A DNA stretch of 64,000 nt from Ruminococcaceae bacterium UBA4871 (GCA_002399445.1 DHDR01000029.1:5574-69573); one strand, 5' to 3'. Numbered from the stretch's first letter, positions 26,286 to 35,535 are shown. Numbers and translations are program-made. Notes: generated by a model not told the origin, from the letters alone.

Positions 26286-26957
26286 TCAATCCTTATCTGC
26301 CACTTCCTCCGGAACTGCAAAAGTTGCAGCCGCACAAGTAACAGACCGGGCGCCTGCCTGCAGGAGCTGTTTGGCACATACAGTCAAGGTTGCTCCGGTT
26401 GTAATAATATCATCAATTAAAAGAACTTGTTTTCCCGTGAAAGTCTTTCGGGCTTGGTAAACACCCTGCACATTGTGGAAGCGCTCCGCAGCAGGCAAGC
26501 GATGCTGTGTCCGGTTACGCCTGCTTTTTTTCAGCAAACGGCAGTATGGAACGTGAAGAACACCAGAAGCTGCTTTCGCAAGCAATTCACTTTGGTTATA
26601 ACCGCGCTGAAACTGGTGTAAGTGTGACATAGGAACCGCTGTGACAGCGTCAAAGCAGGTTTTCGGGAGCTGCTCACGAATCATTTCCGCCAAGGCATGG
26701 CCAAAAAATGTGCAGATAGACGGTTCATCACCAAATTTCATACGCAAAACAGCATTCCGCACTTGATCTTGATAGGGATAAGCCGCATAGCAGGTAACTG
26801 CTGCATGTGCTGTGCTGAACAGTGGCCTGACACAAACTTTCGGATGTATATTGCTGCAGACGTCACAGGTTTGTTCGCCACTGTAGATGATTTTTCCACA
26901 GAAAGGACATCGCGGTGGAAACAGGATGTCCAGCAAAGGATTATCCTTCCTCATCAA
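26286..26957 (-). CDS. comF: ComF family phosphoribosyltransferase-like protein
   Basis: The 223-residue protein has a four-Cys zinc finger near the start (FPPRCPFCGK...TCDVC) and the PRPP-binding loop VLLIDDIITTGAT. This is the layout of ComF/GntX proteins. ComF takes part in DNA uptake during competence; its biochemical role is not settled. The gene overlaps recD2 by 17 bases and is likely co-transcribed with it. Confidence 0.92.
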   Translation of the reverse strand: MMRKDNPLLDILFPPRCPFCGKIIYSGEQTCDVCSNIHPKVCVRPLFSTAHAAVTCYAAYPYQDQVRNAVLRMKFGDEPSICTFFGHALAEMIREQLPKTCFDAVTAVPMSHLHQFQRGYNQSELLAKAASGVLHVPYCRLLKKSRRNRTQHRLPAAERFHNVQGVYQARKTFTGKQVLLIDDIITTGATLTVCAKQLLQAGARSVTCAAATFAVPEEVADKD

Positions 26958-29163
26958 AAACTACCTCACCGGTCAAAAAATCTTTCAGGCCGGAGTAGCG
27001 GCGGGTACGGCGGGTATTATTCACCATCATCCGTACAGTCTGCTGTGTACCGACAAGAATCAGCAGCTGTTTTGCACGTGTAACTGCCGTGTAAAAAAGA
27101 TTCCGGTAATAGAGCGGCCGTGGCCCGGGATACATGGGCATGATAACAGCCGGAAATTCACTGCCTTGACTCTTATGCACAGTTAGTGCATAGGCAAGTT
27201 CCAGTTCTGCAGCGGTTTCAAATTCATAGGTCACGAAACGGCCATCCATATCTACAGTCAGCACGGAAGCACTTTTGTCAATCTGTTGGATAATACCGAT
27301 GTCCCCATTGTAGACACCCTCGCCCATCGTACCGTCACTGCGTTCCCAGCTGAGGGAATAATTGTTTTTTGTCTGCATGACTTTATCGCCCTCGCGGAAC
27401 CGATGCCCGTTAATTTGAATCTCTTTCTTTTTTGCAGCATGAGGATTCAGCACACTCTGCAGCATTTTGTTCAGGCTGGCTGTACCCAGCGCACCCTTTC
27501 GAGTCGGAGAAAGTACCTGAATATCCATAAAGGGTGAAAATGCATAAGTGGCAGGCAGGCGTTTCCCGCAAAGTTCCTGTATGGTCTGCAAAATCTGCTC
27601 CGGTTCCGTTCGCTGCATAAAAAAGAAGTCGCCGGTATGATCATTGAGTACCGGCATTTCCCCTGCAATAATTTTATGTGCATTGGTAATAATCAGACTC
27701 TGTCTGGACTGGCGGAAAATATGACGAAGCTGAACAACGGGAAGCATGCCGGAAGCAATCAAATCACCAAGCACATTTCCGGGACCGACACTGGGCAGCT
27801 GGTCACAGTCGCCCACCAACACCAGACGGCAGCCCATTGGAAGCGCACGCAGCACTGCTTCAAACAAAGTAATATCCACCATAGACAGCTCATCAATGAT
27901 CAGGGCATCACATTCCAGCGGCTTCTGCTCATTGCGCGCAAAAGTCGGGCTGTCGGTTTCATCCCACTCTACCTGCAGAAGACGGTGCAGTGTTTTGGCC
28001 TCTTCGCCCGTAATCTCGCTCATCCGTTTCGCTGCTCGTCCGGTTGGGGCGGCCAGCAGAACCTTCTCGCCTTTTTTCTGTAAAATGCGGATAATTGCAT
28101 CCAATGTTGTCGTTTTTCCAGTACCTGGTCCGCCGGTCAGAATTAACATGCCATGTGTTAAGGCTGCAAGAATCGCCTCTTTCTGTTCCGGTGCATAGGA
28201 AATCCCCACGCTTTTTTCAAAAGCATCGACTGCCTCCTCTGCTCCTAAAATCGGCTGACTTGGATAATCCATCATCATCTGCAGCCGATCGGCAGAAAAT
28301 TGTTCTGCATGGTAAAGCCTCGGGAGGTAAACCACACGCCGTTCACGGATGGTACAGACAATCACATTTCCTTCCTGCTCCAAATCATCAAAAGCATTTG
28401 CTACCGGTTCCGGCGGCAGCCCCAACATAGACGCTGCTGTCTTCAGCAGCTTATCCTGCGGCAGATAAGTATGCCCATTATCCACATTATGCTGCAGAAC
28501 ATACAGAATGCCCGCCCGCACACGGCATGGGTCATCCGCAGGATGCTCCAATGATTCCGCAATTGCATCTGCCCGCTGAAAGCCGAGACAGACCTCTGCT
28601 GTGCAAAGGCAATAAGGGTCCTCCCGCACCTGTGAAACCGCCTCCGGACCATATATGCGGTAGACACGCACAGCCTCTTCCGGCATGACGCCATATTTCT
28701 GCAGGCCCAGAATCACTTCCCGAATTCCAAGTTTTTTTTGATACTCCTCCCCCATCTGCAAAGCTCTCCGTTCGGAGATACCGGATATTTGTGACAGACG
28801 CTGCGGCTCTTTTTCCAAGATCTCCAACGAATGCTCACCAAATGTATCCACAATTTTCTTGGCATTGGAGCGGCCGATTCCTTTTACGGCGCCGGAAGAA
28901 AGATACAGCAGAATTGACTTTGGTGTAGTCGGCTGCAGCCGTTCATAAATCTGAGCGCTGAACTGCCGCCCAAAGGACGGATGTTCGATCCATGTACCCA
29001 CGACATGCAGCTCGTCCCCCGCCTCGGCAGTGGGCAGGGAACCCACCACAGTTACTAATTCTTCTCCATTATTCAGTTCCAGTACGGTGTATCCGTTTTT
29101 CTCGTTGCGGAAAGTGACTCTTTCTACGGTTCCGGTCATTTCCATCAACGTATGCTCTTCCAT
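26941..29163 (-). CDS. recD2: RecD2-type SF1B DNA helicase
   Basis: The protein of about 740 residues has the N-terminal OB-like and helix-hairpin-helix regions of RecD2 (GAVKGIGRSNAKKIV), Walker A LTGGPGTGKTTT, the DELSMVD motif II, and the C-terminal motif VI region AYALTVHKSQGSEF. RecD2 is a 5'-3' helicase acting in replication-fork upkeep and repair outside a RecBCD complex. ATG 29163 is chosen as start; an upstream GTG at 29190 adds nine residues, and neither has a strong ribosome site. It sits between a small membrane protein and comF. Confidence 0.93.
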   Translation of the reverse strand: MEEHTLMEMTGTVERVTFRNEKNGYTVLELNNGEELVTVVGSLPTAEAGDELHVVGTWIEHPSFGRQFSAQIYERLQPTTPKSILLYLSSGAVKGIGRSNAKKIVDTFGEHSLEILEKEPQRLSQISGISERRALQMGEEYQKKLGIREVILGLQKYGVMPEEAVRVYRIYGPEAVSQVREDPYCLCTAEVCLGFQRADAIAESLEHPADDPCRVRAGILYVLQHNVDNGHTYLPQDKLLKTAASMLGLPPEPVANAFDDLEQEGNVIVCTIRERRVVYLPRLYHAEQFSADRLQMMMDYPSQPILGAEEAVDAFEKSVGISYAPEQKEAILAALTHGMLILTGGPGTGKTTTLDAIIRILQKKGEKVLLAAPTGRAAKRMSEITGEEAKTLHRLLQVEWDETDSPTFARNEQKPLECDALIIDELSMVDITLFEAVLRALPMGCRLVLVGDCDQLPSVGPGNVLGDLIASGMLPVVQLRHIFRQSRQSLIITNAHKIIAGEMPVLNDHTGDFFFMQRTEPEQILQTIQELCGKRLPATYAFSPFMDIQVLSPTRKGALGTASLNKMLQSVLNPHAAKKKEIQINGHRFREGDKVMQTKNNYSLSWERSDGTMGEGVYNGDIGIIQQIDKSASVLTVDMDGRFVTYEFETAAELELAYALTVHKSQGSEFPAVIMPMYPGPRPLYYRNLFYTAVTRAKQLLILVGTQQTVRMMVNNTRRTRRYSGLKDFLTGEVVFDEEG

Positions 29164-29201
29164 GTATCTGCCCCCGCCCTGATTCCGCACATATGTACGG
29201 A

Positions 29202-29555
29202 CTACTGAAATTCAGTATACAGCAATTCCTTAATGTTTGCAAATGCTTCCCCACTGCACATAGAAACGCCGGGTTTTTTGCGAAAGAAAAGCAAACAAGT
29301 CCGTTTTGTCTCATCATCCATGCCGTCGTCAACAATCAAAAGTTCCTTCCGTTTATAATCTTCTTCATCCCGCAGTCTGTTTTTTGCACAGCGCAGTTCA
29401 TATTCCGCATCTTCCCGGTGGCCGGAAAAATGCAGCACCAACACAAATGTCCCCGACTTGTTTCCAGAGCGGTAAAGCACATGCATCAGCCACTGCATCA
29501 GGCTGCACAGACCAATCACTGCCAATATAACAATGATCACTTGACCTGCTGCCAT
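29202..29555 (-). CDS. small single-pass membrane protein, unknown function
   Basis: The 117-residue protein starts MAAGQVIIVILAVIGLCSLM and has one N-terminal membrane helix (about 4-24), then a charged soluble part including LLIVDDGMDDETKR. ATG 29555 is chosen because AGAGGTGA lies just upstream; the long upstream extension of the frame has no ribosome site. It lies between metK and recD2 on the same strand. Family not recognised; conserved small membrane proteins occur beside metK in related clostridia but no function can be given. Confidence 0.7.
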   Translation of the reverse strand: MAAGQVIIVILAVIGLCSLMQWLMHVLYRSGNKSGTFVLVLHFSGHREDAEYELRCAKNRLRDEEDYKRKELLIVDDGMDDETKRTCLLFFRKKPGVSMCSGEAFANIKELLYTEFQ

Positions 29556-29646
29556 AAAAATCACCTCTTTACAGTGTATGCAAAGAGGTGACAGGTGCGT
29601 ACAAATTTCTTCTACGAATTTCTGAACCGGCATTTTAGCTTTCAGC

Positions 29647-30831
29647 TTATTTTGCGATTGCTGCCTGCAGTTCATGAATACGGTCCGTCTTTTCCCACGA
29701 AACGCCAAGGTCCTCGCGGCCCATCTGGCCATAGCTAGCCAGCTGGCGGTAAATCGGCTGACGCAGATTCAGTGTGCGGATAATCGCTGCCGGACGCAGG
29801 TCAAACACCTTTTCTACAGCGGCAGCAAGCTGGTCATTAGTATATTGAGAAGTCCCGAACGCATCTACCATGACAGACACCGGACGAGCAACGCCGATTG
29901 CATAGGCAAGCTGCACTTCACACTTCTGTGCAAGACCAGCAGCAACGATGTTCTTGGCAACCCAGCGAGCCGCATAAGCTGCGGAACGGTCCACTTTCGT
30001 TGGGTCCTTGCCGGAAAATGCACCGCCACCGTGACGGCCGTATCCACCATATGTATCCACAATAATCTTGCGTCCGGTAAGGCCTGAATCACTGACAGGG
30101 CCGCCAATCACAAAACGGCCGGTTGGATTTACATAATATTTTGTATTTTCATCCAGCCACTTTGCCGGAATAGTTGGTTTGATAACTTTTTCAATCATAT
30201 CCCTGCGGATCTGTTCCAGCGTGACATTTTCATCATGCTGTGTGGACAGCACAACTGTATCCACCCGCACGGGTGTATCCCCGTCATATTCAACCGTAAC
30301 CTGTGTCTTTCCATCCGGACGGAGATACGGGATACTCCCATTTTTACGCACGGCGGCCAATTTTTTTGCCAATGAATGGGCCAAAGAAATCGCAAGCGGC
30401 ATTTTTTCCTTTGTCTCATTGCAGGCAAAACCAAACATCATTCCCTGATCGCCGGCACCGATCAGGTCATCCGCATCGGATGCACCATTTTTCACTTCAA
30501 AAGACTGATTAACGCCCATGGCAATATCCGGGGATTGTGCATCAATAGAAGTCAGTACGCCGCAGGTGTTTCCATCGAATCCATATGCCGGATTATTGTA
30601 GCCAATGTCGTTGACAACACTGCGGACAATCTTTGGAATATCCACATAACAATCTGTCGAAATTTCGCCCATAACATGGACTACTCCTGTACAGGCTGTC
30701 ACTTCACAAGCAACATGCGCATTGGGATCTTTGGAAAGGATATCATCCAGAATTGCATCGGCAATCTGATCACAAATTTTGTCTGGATGTCCCTCTGTTA
30801 CAGATTCAGAAGTAAAAAAATGTTTCGCCAT
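29647..30831 (-). CDS. metK: S-adenosylmethionine synthetase
   Basis: The 394-residue enzyme has SESVTEGHPDKICDQI at the start, the conserved GAGDQGMMFG and the C-terminal GGGAFSGKDPTKVDRSAAY with the catalytic Lys and Asp residues. It makes SAM from methionine and ATP as a tetramer. AGGAGG lies eight bases before the ATG. It is preceded by a SAM-I riboswitch and terminator, so transcription stops when SAM is plentiful. Confidence 0.98.
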   Translation of the reverse strand: MAKHFFTSESVTEGHPDKICDQIADAILDDILSKDPNAHVACEVTACTGVVHVMGEISTDCYVDIPKIVRSVVNDIGYNNPAYGFDGNTCGVLTSIDAQSPDIAMGVNQSFEVKNGASDADDLIGAGDQGMMFGFACNETKEKMPLAISLAHSLAKKLAAVRKNGSIPYLRPDGKTQVTVEYDGDTPVRVDTVVLSTQHDENVTLEQIRRDMIEKVIKPTIPAKWLDENTKYYVNPTGRFVIGGPVSDSGLTGRKIIVDTYGGYGRHGGGAFSGKDPTKVDRSAAYAARWVAKNIVAAGLAQKCEVQLAYAIGVARPVSVMVDAFGTSQYTNDQLAAAVEKVFDLRPAAIIRTLNLRQPIYRQLASYGQMGREDLGVSWEKTDRIHELQAAIAK

Positions 30832-30866
30832 TGAAGAAGCCTCCTAATAAAAATTTGTGACGGCAA

Positions 30867-30902
30867 TAAAAAAACGCGGCCCGGTGAAATGCGGACAGCG
30901 TT
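30867..30902 (-). terminator. riboswitch terminator before metK
   Basis: AACGC(TGTCCG)/(CGGGCC)GCGTT stem followed by a run of seven T on the minus strand, directly behind the SAM aptamer. Confidence 0.85.
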
Positions 30903-30910
30903 AATCTTTC

Positions 30911-31018
30911 GATACCTCATCTATCGGCTTCACCGCAGGATTTGGCACCTTGCATATTACTGCGCAGGTTGCCGGACATCATAGGGCCTGTTCCCTCCGT
31001 CACTCTTGATAAGGGTGA
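30911..31018 (-). promoter_or_regulatory. SAM-I riboswitch (S-box)
   Basis: On the minus strand: CTTATCAAGAGTGACGGAGGGA, then GGCCCTATGATGTCCGGCAACC, GGTGCCAAATCC and GATGAGG. All S-box conserved blocks are present in order. Confidence 0.96.
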
Positions 31019-31046
31019 TATTCTATTGTGTTTTGGTACAGTGGAG

Positions 31047-31076
31047 AGTATAACACAGAAAAGGAAAGCCTGTAAA
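31047..31076 (-). promoter_or_regulatory. promoter of metK
   Basis: TTTACA (31076-31071), an 18-base spacer, TATACT (31052-31047) on the minus strand. Confidence 0.7.
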
Positions 31077-31158
31077 TAAACAAAATCAAAGATTTGTCAA
31101 AAATCGCGACAATTTTAGAATTTTACACAAAGCAAAATTTTTTGAAACTTGTTATGAG

Positions 31159-31800
31159 TTACTTTGCGCGTCCGTGCAGAATTGGGCTAACACGTTTATA
31201 CAGTGCAAATGTAATGACAGAAACGACAATACCTTTGATCAAATTTAAAGGTGTTGTGGCAAGTAAAACAAAAGAATTAAGATTGGTAATATGGCTGTTA
31301 ACGGCCGTGCCCATAGCAATCAGTTTATCCATCGGCCAATGGAAAGCCATCGCATAAAAAGGAAGCATTACATAAGCATTCAAGAAATCACCAATCACGG
31401 TCATGACAATGGTCCCCACAGTCATGCCAACAAGTGCCATTTTTCGATTTTTGTTCGCACGGTAAATAAAGGCCGCCGGAACAACAAAGGCGCAGCAGAC
31501 AAGGAAATTGGTAAGGTCGCCGATACCCAGTGTCGTGCTTCCTTTGATAAGCATTTTAATAAACACTTTTAACGCTTCAATGGCTACCGCAGAAATTGGT
31601 CCCAATGCAAAGCCGCCCAGCATTGCCGGAAGATCACCAAAATCGAACTTATAAAACGGCGGCAAAAACGGCAGTGGAATTTCCAGTGACATCAGTACAC
31701 CTGCCATAGCCGATAAAACGGCTATGACGGCAATTTTCCGTACAGAAACAGCAGTGGAATGCTTCTCACGTTTCAGAATTGCTTCTTCATTTAACATCAT
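31159..31800 (-). CDS. ribU: riboflavin ECF transporter S component
   Basis: The 213-residue integral membrane protein has about six hydrophobic helices. It shows the ECF S-component features of the RibU type: ALSAMAGVLMSLEIPLPFLP near the first helix, FKYDFGDLPAM-like FDFGDLPAMLGGFALGP, and alternating small residues. FMN riboswitch control supports riboflavin as substrate. It needs the shared EcfT and EcfA ATPases, which are not adjacent. Two or three in-frame ATGs follow AAGGAG; the exact start among 31800/31797 is uncertain. Confidence 0.9.
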   Translation of the reverse strand: MMLNEEAILKREKHSTAVSVRKIAVIAVLSAMAGVLMSLEIPLPFLPPFYKFDFGDLPAMLGGFALGPISAVAIEALKVFIKMLIKGSTTLGIGDLTNFLVCCAFVVPAAFIYRANKNRKMALVGMTVGTIVMTVIGDFLNAYVMLPFYAMAFHWPMDKLIAMGTAVNSHITNLNSFVLLATTPLNLIKGIVVSVITFALYKRVSPILHGRAK

Positions 31801-31828
31801 TTCTCCTTCTGAAGAGACGGAACAGATT

Positions 31829-31866
31829 TAAAAAAGCGCCCGAGTGTATGAAAACACCAGAGCGCA
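31829..31866 (-). terminator. riboswitch terminator before ribU
   Basis: GCGCTCTGGTGT/ACACTCGGGCGC stem with one mismatch, followed by TTTTTT on the minus strand. Confidence 0.8.
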
Positions 31867-31875
31867 GCTTTTTCT

Positions 31876-32006
31876 ATCTCTTCTATCATCCGGACTTTAC
31901 CGTCGGCTCCGGAATCCGACCGGAATCTGCGGTGTGACTACCGCTCGCGGGCTAACAGGATAAACTGCATCACCGCCGGTGAGGAATTTCACCTCGCCCT
32001 GAAGTA
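31876..32006 (-). promoter_or_regulatory. FMN riboswitch upstream of ribU
   Basis: On the minus strand: CTTCAGGGCGAGG, CACCGGCGGTGATG, GCCCGCGAGCG, GAGCCGACGGTAAAGTCCGGATG. This is the second FMN aptamer of the window; it controls uptake while the first controls synthesis. Confidence 0.95.
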
Positions 32007-32022
32007 TTTTATTTTCTTATTC

Positions 32023-32051
32023 AGTATATCCTGCAGTTTGCAGAATGTCAA
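32023..32051 (-). promoter_or_regulatory. promoter of ribU
   Basis: TTGACA (32051-32046), 17-base spacer, TATACT (32028-32023) on the minus strand; near-consensus. Confidence 0.8.
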
Positions 32052-32231
32052 TGCTCAGTTTTTGGGGAAAAATCGAATTCAATGTCAAAAACGAATCCGA
32101 GCCGCGGGTAAAAAGCAGAAAAGTTGATTTTCCTTTGGAATAAGAATATAATTTGGGGAAAACAGACTTGAAAATTTAGAATGAAACTTAGAATGAAAAG
32201 AATGAAAATGTGTAAGGAGGACATGATACCA

Positions 32232-32732
32232 ATGGAAATTAACAATACATTTCCCAAAAATATACCCTCAAAGCATGTTTCTGATTCAGCAATTGAGGAA
32301 ATTCGTCCTGTATTTAAAGCGGATCTAAATTCACAAAATCGCCTGTTCGGCGGAACATTGGTCACATGGATTGACGTTGTAGCAGGCTGTGTGGCCCGCA
32401 AGCATTCATCCTGCAATGTAACGACCGCGGCAATCGACAGCTTGCAGTTTAAAGAACCCGTTTTTGAAAACAACATGGTGGTGCTTCAGGGGCGGCTGAC
32501 CTGTGTTGGCAAAACTTCTATGGAAGCTCGTGTAGACAGCTATGTGGAATCTCTCAATGGTGACCGAAAATTGGTAAACACCGCTTATCTGGTCATAGTT
32601 GCATTGGATGAACAAAGCCGCCCAGTTCCCGTTCCCCGATTGATTTGCGATACGCCTGAGGAGAAAGCAGAATGGGAAGCAGGGATAAAGCGCCGGGAAC
32701 TCCGCAAAAAAAGGCGTGAAGAAGATTTCTAA
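32232..32732 (+). CDS. acyl-CoA thioesterase, hotdog fold (YciA/BACH type)
   Basis: The 166-residue protein has one hotdog domain with NRLFGGTLVTWIDVVAGCVARKHS (central helix region, with the conserved Asp) and a later SMEARVDSYVE strand. It ends in a basic tail (KRRELRKKRREED). Such enzymes hydrolyse acyl-CoA; substrate is unknown. ATG 32232 is preferred: AAGGAGG ends eleven bases before it, whereas ATG 32223 is only two bases away. It is monocistronic, divergent from ribU. Confidence 0.85.
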   Translation: MEINNTFPKNIPSKHVSDSAIEEIRPVFKADLNSQNRLFGGTLVTWIDVVAGCVARKHSSCNVTTAAIDSLQFKEPVFENNMVVLQGRLTCVGKTSMEARVDSYVESLNGDRKLVNTAYLVIVALDEQSRPVPVPRLICDTPEEKAEWEAGIKRRELRKKRREEDF

Positions 32733-32781
32733 GCCTTTATAAACATACCTATCCCGCAAGTAGCAAGCAGAGAAAAAATGA

Positions 32782-32809
32782 TTGACATTTCCTGCGGATA
32801 TGATAGAAT
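32782..32809 (+). promoter_or_regulatory. strong promoter of the structured RNA / polyamine operon
   Basis: TTGACA (32782-32787), 16 bases, TAGAAT (32804-32809). Transcription should begin near 32816, almost 400 bases before speA. Confidence 0.75.
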
Positions 32810-32815
32810 TATAAA

Positions 32816-33192
32816 TGTAAATGCATAGATGTGGCTTTATTGTTTCGCGTCTGTTCATGCAAATATATAAGAATGGCCGGGCAAGTTTTGAATTCTTGCT
32901 TAAAGCTCATCGGACAGGGCTGGCCGCTGCCGCGTGTGGTGTAAAGCACCACAATTATTGATTGGGCTAAGTGCCCGGATTTTATAAGTTGGTTACTTTA
33001 TAACCTGTGCGGATGCACACCACTTGTGAAACGTTCAATAAGAGTAGTAAAAGTATATTTGCTAACTAGACTCTGATGCAACGATTAGTCCACACTACGC
33101 AGATTTTCTTTGTGCCCTATGTGGTTTTGAGAGTTTATTGTGTATAACGGTTCACAGGCAGTGCCATCTTAAGCATGCTGCCTGTTTTTTTT
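32816..33192 (+). ncRNA. long structured leader or stand-alone ncRNA before speA
   Basis: Between a strong promoter and an intrinsic terminator lies a 375-base transcript without a gene. It shows a closed domain CCGGGCA (32877-32883)/TGCCCGG (32972-32978) that contains hairpin GTGGTG-TAAAG-CACCAC (32936-32952), then smaller stems ATAAG.../CTTTAT (32983-33000) and TGTGC/GCACA (33006-33019). Known riboswitch cores (lysine, ykkC/guanidine, cobalamin, T-box, glmS, c-di-AMP), RNase P, tmRNA and SRP motifs were sought by eye and not found. A 6S-type or raiA-type ncRNA remains possible. Confidence 0.55.
33154..33192 (+). terminator. terminator directly upstream of speA
   Basis: ACAGGCAG/CTGCCTGT stem followed by eight T, ending about 20 bases before the speA start. 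It must be bypassed for the polyamine operon to be read from the upstream promoter. Confidence 0.85.
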
Positions 33193-33212
33193 ATGGGCAG
33201 GAGGGAGGATTC

Positions 33213-34670
33213 ATGGATATTGAACGCCAAAAATGTGCTCCGATTTATACAGCATTGGAACGCTTTCGAAAACAGCGGGTCGTACCTTTTGACGTACCTG
33301 GACACAAACGAGGACGTGGTAACCCGGAACTGGTTGAGCTGCTAGGTGAGCGATGCGTAAACATTGATGTCAATTCCATGAAACCGCTTGATAATCTCTG
33401 CCATCCTGTGTCAGTTATCAAAGAGGCGGAAGAACTTGCGGCAGATGCTTTTGGAGCAGCGCATGCTTTTCTAATGGTAAACGGCACCACTTCATCGGTA
33501 CAAGCGATGATTCTTTCTGTTTGTAAACCCGGTGACAAAATTATCATGCCACGCAATGTCCATAAAAGTGCCATTAACGCCTTGATTTTGTGCGGAGCAA
33601 TACCGGTTTATATTGATCCAAAAGTGGATACGCATTTGGGTATTCCGCTGGGCTCAGAACTTTCTGACGCCCGCGCCGCTGTGGAAGCTAATCCCGATGC
33701 AGTCGCGATTTTAATCAACAATCCCACCTATTACGGCATTTGTTCGGATTTAAAAGGGTTGGTCAAACTGGCCCATGAGCATCACATGCTGGCGCTGGTT
33801 GACGAAGCGCATGGCACACATCTGTATTTTGGGCCTGACCTTCCCTGCTCTGCCATGGAAGCAGGTGCCGATATGTCGGCTGTCTCCATGCATAAATCCG
33901 GCGGAAGCCTGACACAAAGTTCCATTCTGTTGGTGGGACCCCGTGTAAATGCTGGATATGTAGGCCAGATCATTAACTTGACACAGACAACAAGCGCCTC
34001 TTATCTGCTGATGTCCAGTCTGGATATTTCCCGGCGCAATCTTGCGCTGCGTGGAAAAGAGTCTTTTGCCAAGGTCGTGAATATGGCACAATATGCACGG
34101 CATGAAATCAATGATGTTGGCGGATATTATGCTTATGGCACCGAACTCATAAATGGAGGCAGCATTTATGACTTTGATACCACCAAACTGGCTGTTTATA
34201 CCCGCGGCATTGGTTTAACCGGAATTGAGGTTTATGACCTTTTGCGGGATGAATATGACATTCAAATTGAATTCGGGGATTTATCCAATATGCTGGCCTA
34301 CATTTCCATCGGCGACCGCATCCAGGATATTGAGCGTCTAGTGGGGGCGCTGGCAGATATTCGGCGGCTTTACTCACAGCCCAAATCAGAAAGTTTTACC
34401 GCTGAATACATTTCCCCAACCGTAGCCGTATCCCCCCAGAAAGCTTTTTATGCGGAAAAAGAAAGCCTTCCCATCCGGGAAACAGCCGGACGCATTTGCG
34501 GAGAATCCGTCATGTGCTATCCACCGGGAATTCCCATGCTTGCTCCCGGGGAAGTCATTACGCAAGAGATTATCGACTACATTCTGTTTGCTAAAGAAAA
34601 AGGATGTTCCATGCAGGGACCCGAAAGCCCGGATATTTCAAAGCTCAATGTCCTGAAGGAGGTTACCTGA
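33213..34670 (+). CDS. speA: arginine decarboxylase (Orn/Lys/Arg decarboxylase family, fold III-like)
   Basis: The 485-residue PLP enzyme has the family signatures: FDVPGHKRGRGNPEL near the start, a PLP Lys in SAVSMHKSGGSLTQS, and DEAHGTHLYF. This is the Bacillus SpeA/YaaO type. It makes agmatine from arginine, fitting the agmatine deiminase downstream; lysine or ornithine cannot be excluded by sequence alone. ATG 33213 has GGGAGGA upstream; the longer frame runs through the terminator and is rejected. First gene of the six-gene polyamine operon. Confidence 0.9.
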   Translation: MDIERQKCAPIYTALERFRKQRVVPFDVPGHKRGRGNPELVELLGERCVNIDVNSMKPLDNLCHPVSVIKEAEELAADAFGAAHAFLMVNGTTSSVQAMILSVCKPGDKIIMPRNVHKSAINALILCGAIPVYIDPKVDTHLGIPLGSELSDARAAVEANPDAVAILINNPTYYGICSDLKGLVKLAHEHHMLALVDEAHGTHLYFGPDLPCSAMEAGADMSAVSMHKSGGSLTQSSILLVGPRVNAGYVGQIINLTQTTSASYLLMSSLDISRRNLALRGKESFAKVVNMAQYARHEINDVGGYYAYGTELINGGSIYDFDTTKLAVYTRGIGLTGIEVYDLLRDEYDIQIEFGDLSNMLAYISIGDRIQDIERLVGALADIRRLYSQPKSESFTAEYISPTVAVSPQKAFYAEKESLPIRETAGRICGESVMCYPPGIPMLAPGEVITQEIIDYILFAKEKGCSMQGPESPDISKLNVLKEVT

Positions 34671-34671
34671 A

Positions 34672-35535
34672 ATGCAGAATATGGATTTTTGGTTTGGTGA
34701 AATGCATACGGAAAACGTTAAGCTCTGCATTCGTGTGGAAAAACAGCTTTTTAGCGCAGTCAGCGATTTTCAGCGCATTGATGTTTTTGATTCACCTGAA
34801 TTCGGCCGCTTTTTGACTTCCGACGGCAGTATTATTTTTTCAGAAAAAGATGAATTTCCTTATGATGAAATGATTGTCCATGTTCCAATGGCAGTGCATC
34901 CGGATGTGAAGCGTGTTTTGGTAATCGGCGGCGGAGACGGCGGTGTGGCACGTGAATTGTCCCATTACAAGGAAATTGAAGTAATTGATGTGGTAGAACC
35001 GGACAAAATGTTTGTGGATGTCTGCCGCCGGTTTTTCCCCCACAATGCCTGCGGGCTGGACGATGTACGCGTACGCATTTATTACGAGGACGGTCTGCGG
35101 TTTCTGCGCTCAAAAGAAGATGATTACGACCTGATCATCAATGACTGCACAGACCCGCTTGGCCATGAAGCCGGACTTTTTACCAGAGAATTTTATGGCA
35201 GCTGTTACAAGGCGCTGCACAGCGATGGAATCATGGTGTATCAGCACGGCAGCCCGTTCTTTGACGAAGATGAAGAGTCCTGCCGTGCCATGCACCGGAA
35301 AGCTTTCCGCAGTTTCCCCATTCTCCGTGTCTATCAGGCTCATATTCCAACTTGTCCGGCTGGTTACTGGCTTTTCGGATTTGCATCCAAAAAGTATCAT
35401 CCCTTGAAAGATTTTAACCCGAAGCGCTGGAATCAGCGCGGTATTAAAACATGGTATTACACAACACATCTGCACAAGGGTTCTTTTATGCTTCCGCGCT
35501 ATGTGGAGGATTTGCTGAAAGAGGAGGAAAACTAA
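34672..35535 (+). CDS. speE: spermidine synthase-like aminopropyltransferase
   Basis: The 287-residue protein has the SpeE motifs: LVIGGGDGGVARE (cofactor loop), VVEPD, and the catalytic DCTDPLGHEAGLF. It should transfer an aminopropyl group from decarboxylated SAM to putrescine or a related amine. No speD gene, which makes that donor, is seen in the window. AAGGAGG lies nine bases before the ATG; two bases separate it from speA. Confidence 0.92.
   Translation: MQNMDFWFGEMHTENVKLCIRVEKQLFSAVSDFQRIDVFDSPEFGRFLTSDGSIIFSEKDEFPYDEMIVHVPMAVHPDVKRVLVIGGGDGGVARELSHYKEIEVIDVVEPDKMFVDVCRRFFPHNACGLDDVRVRIYYEDGLRFLRSKEDDYDLIINDCTDPLGHEAGLFTREFYGSCYKALHSDGIMVYQHGSPFFDEDEESCRAMHRKAFRSFPILRVYQAHIPTCPAGYWLFGFASKKYHPLKDFNPKRWNQRGIKTWYYTTHLHKGSFMLPRYVEDLLKEEEN

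Noticed and set aside
32900..33192. T-box leader upstream of speA
   Set aside because: A CCGCG-like stretch exists but the T-box bulge sequence and specifier-loop layout are missing, and it is not placed beside the terminator.
33138..33212. Longer N-terminus of SpeA starting at 33138
   Set aside because: It would read through the terminator stem and T-run, and lacks a ribosome site; the ATG at 33213 has one.
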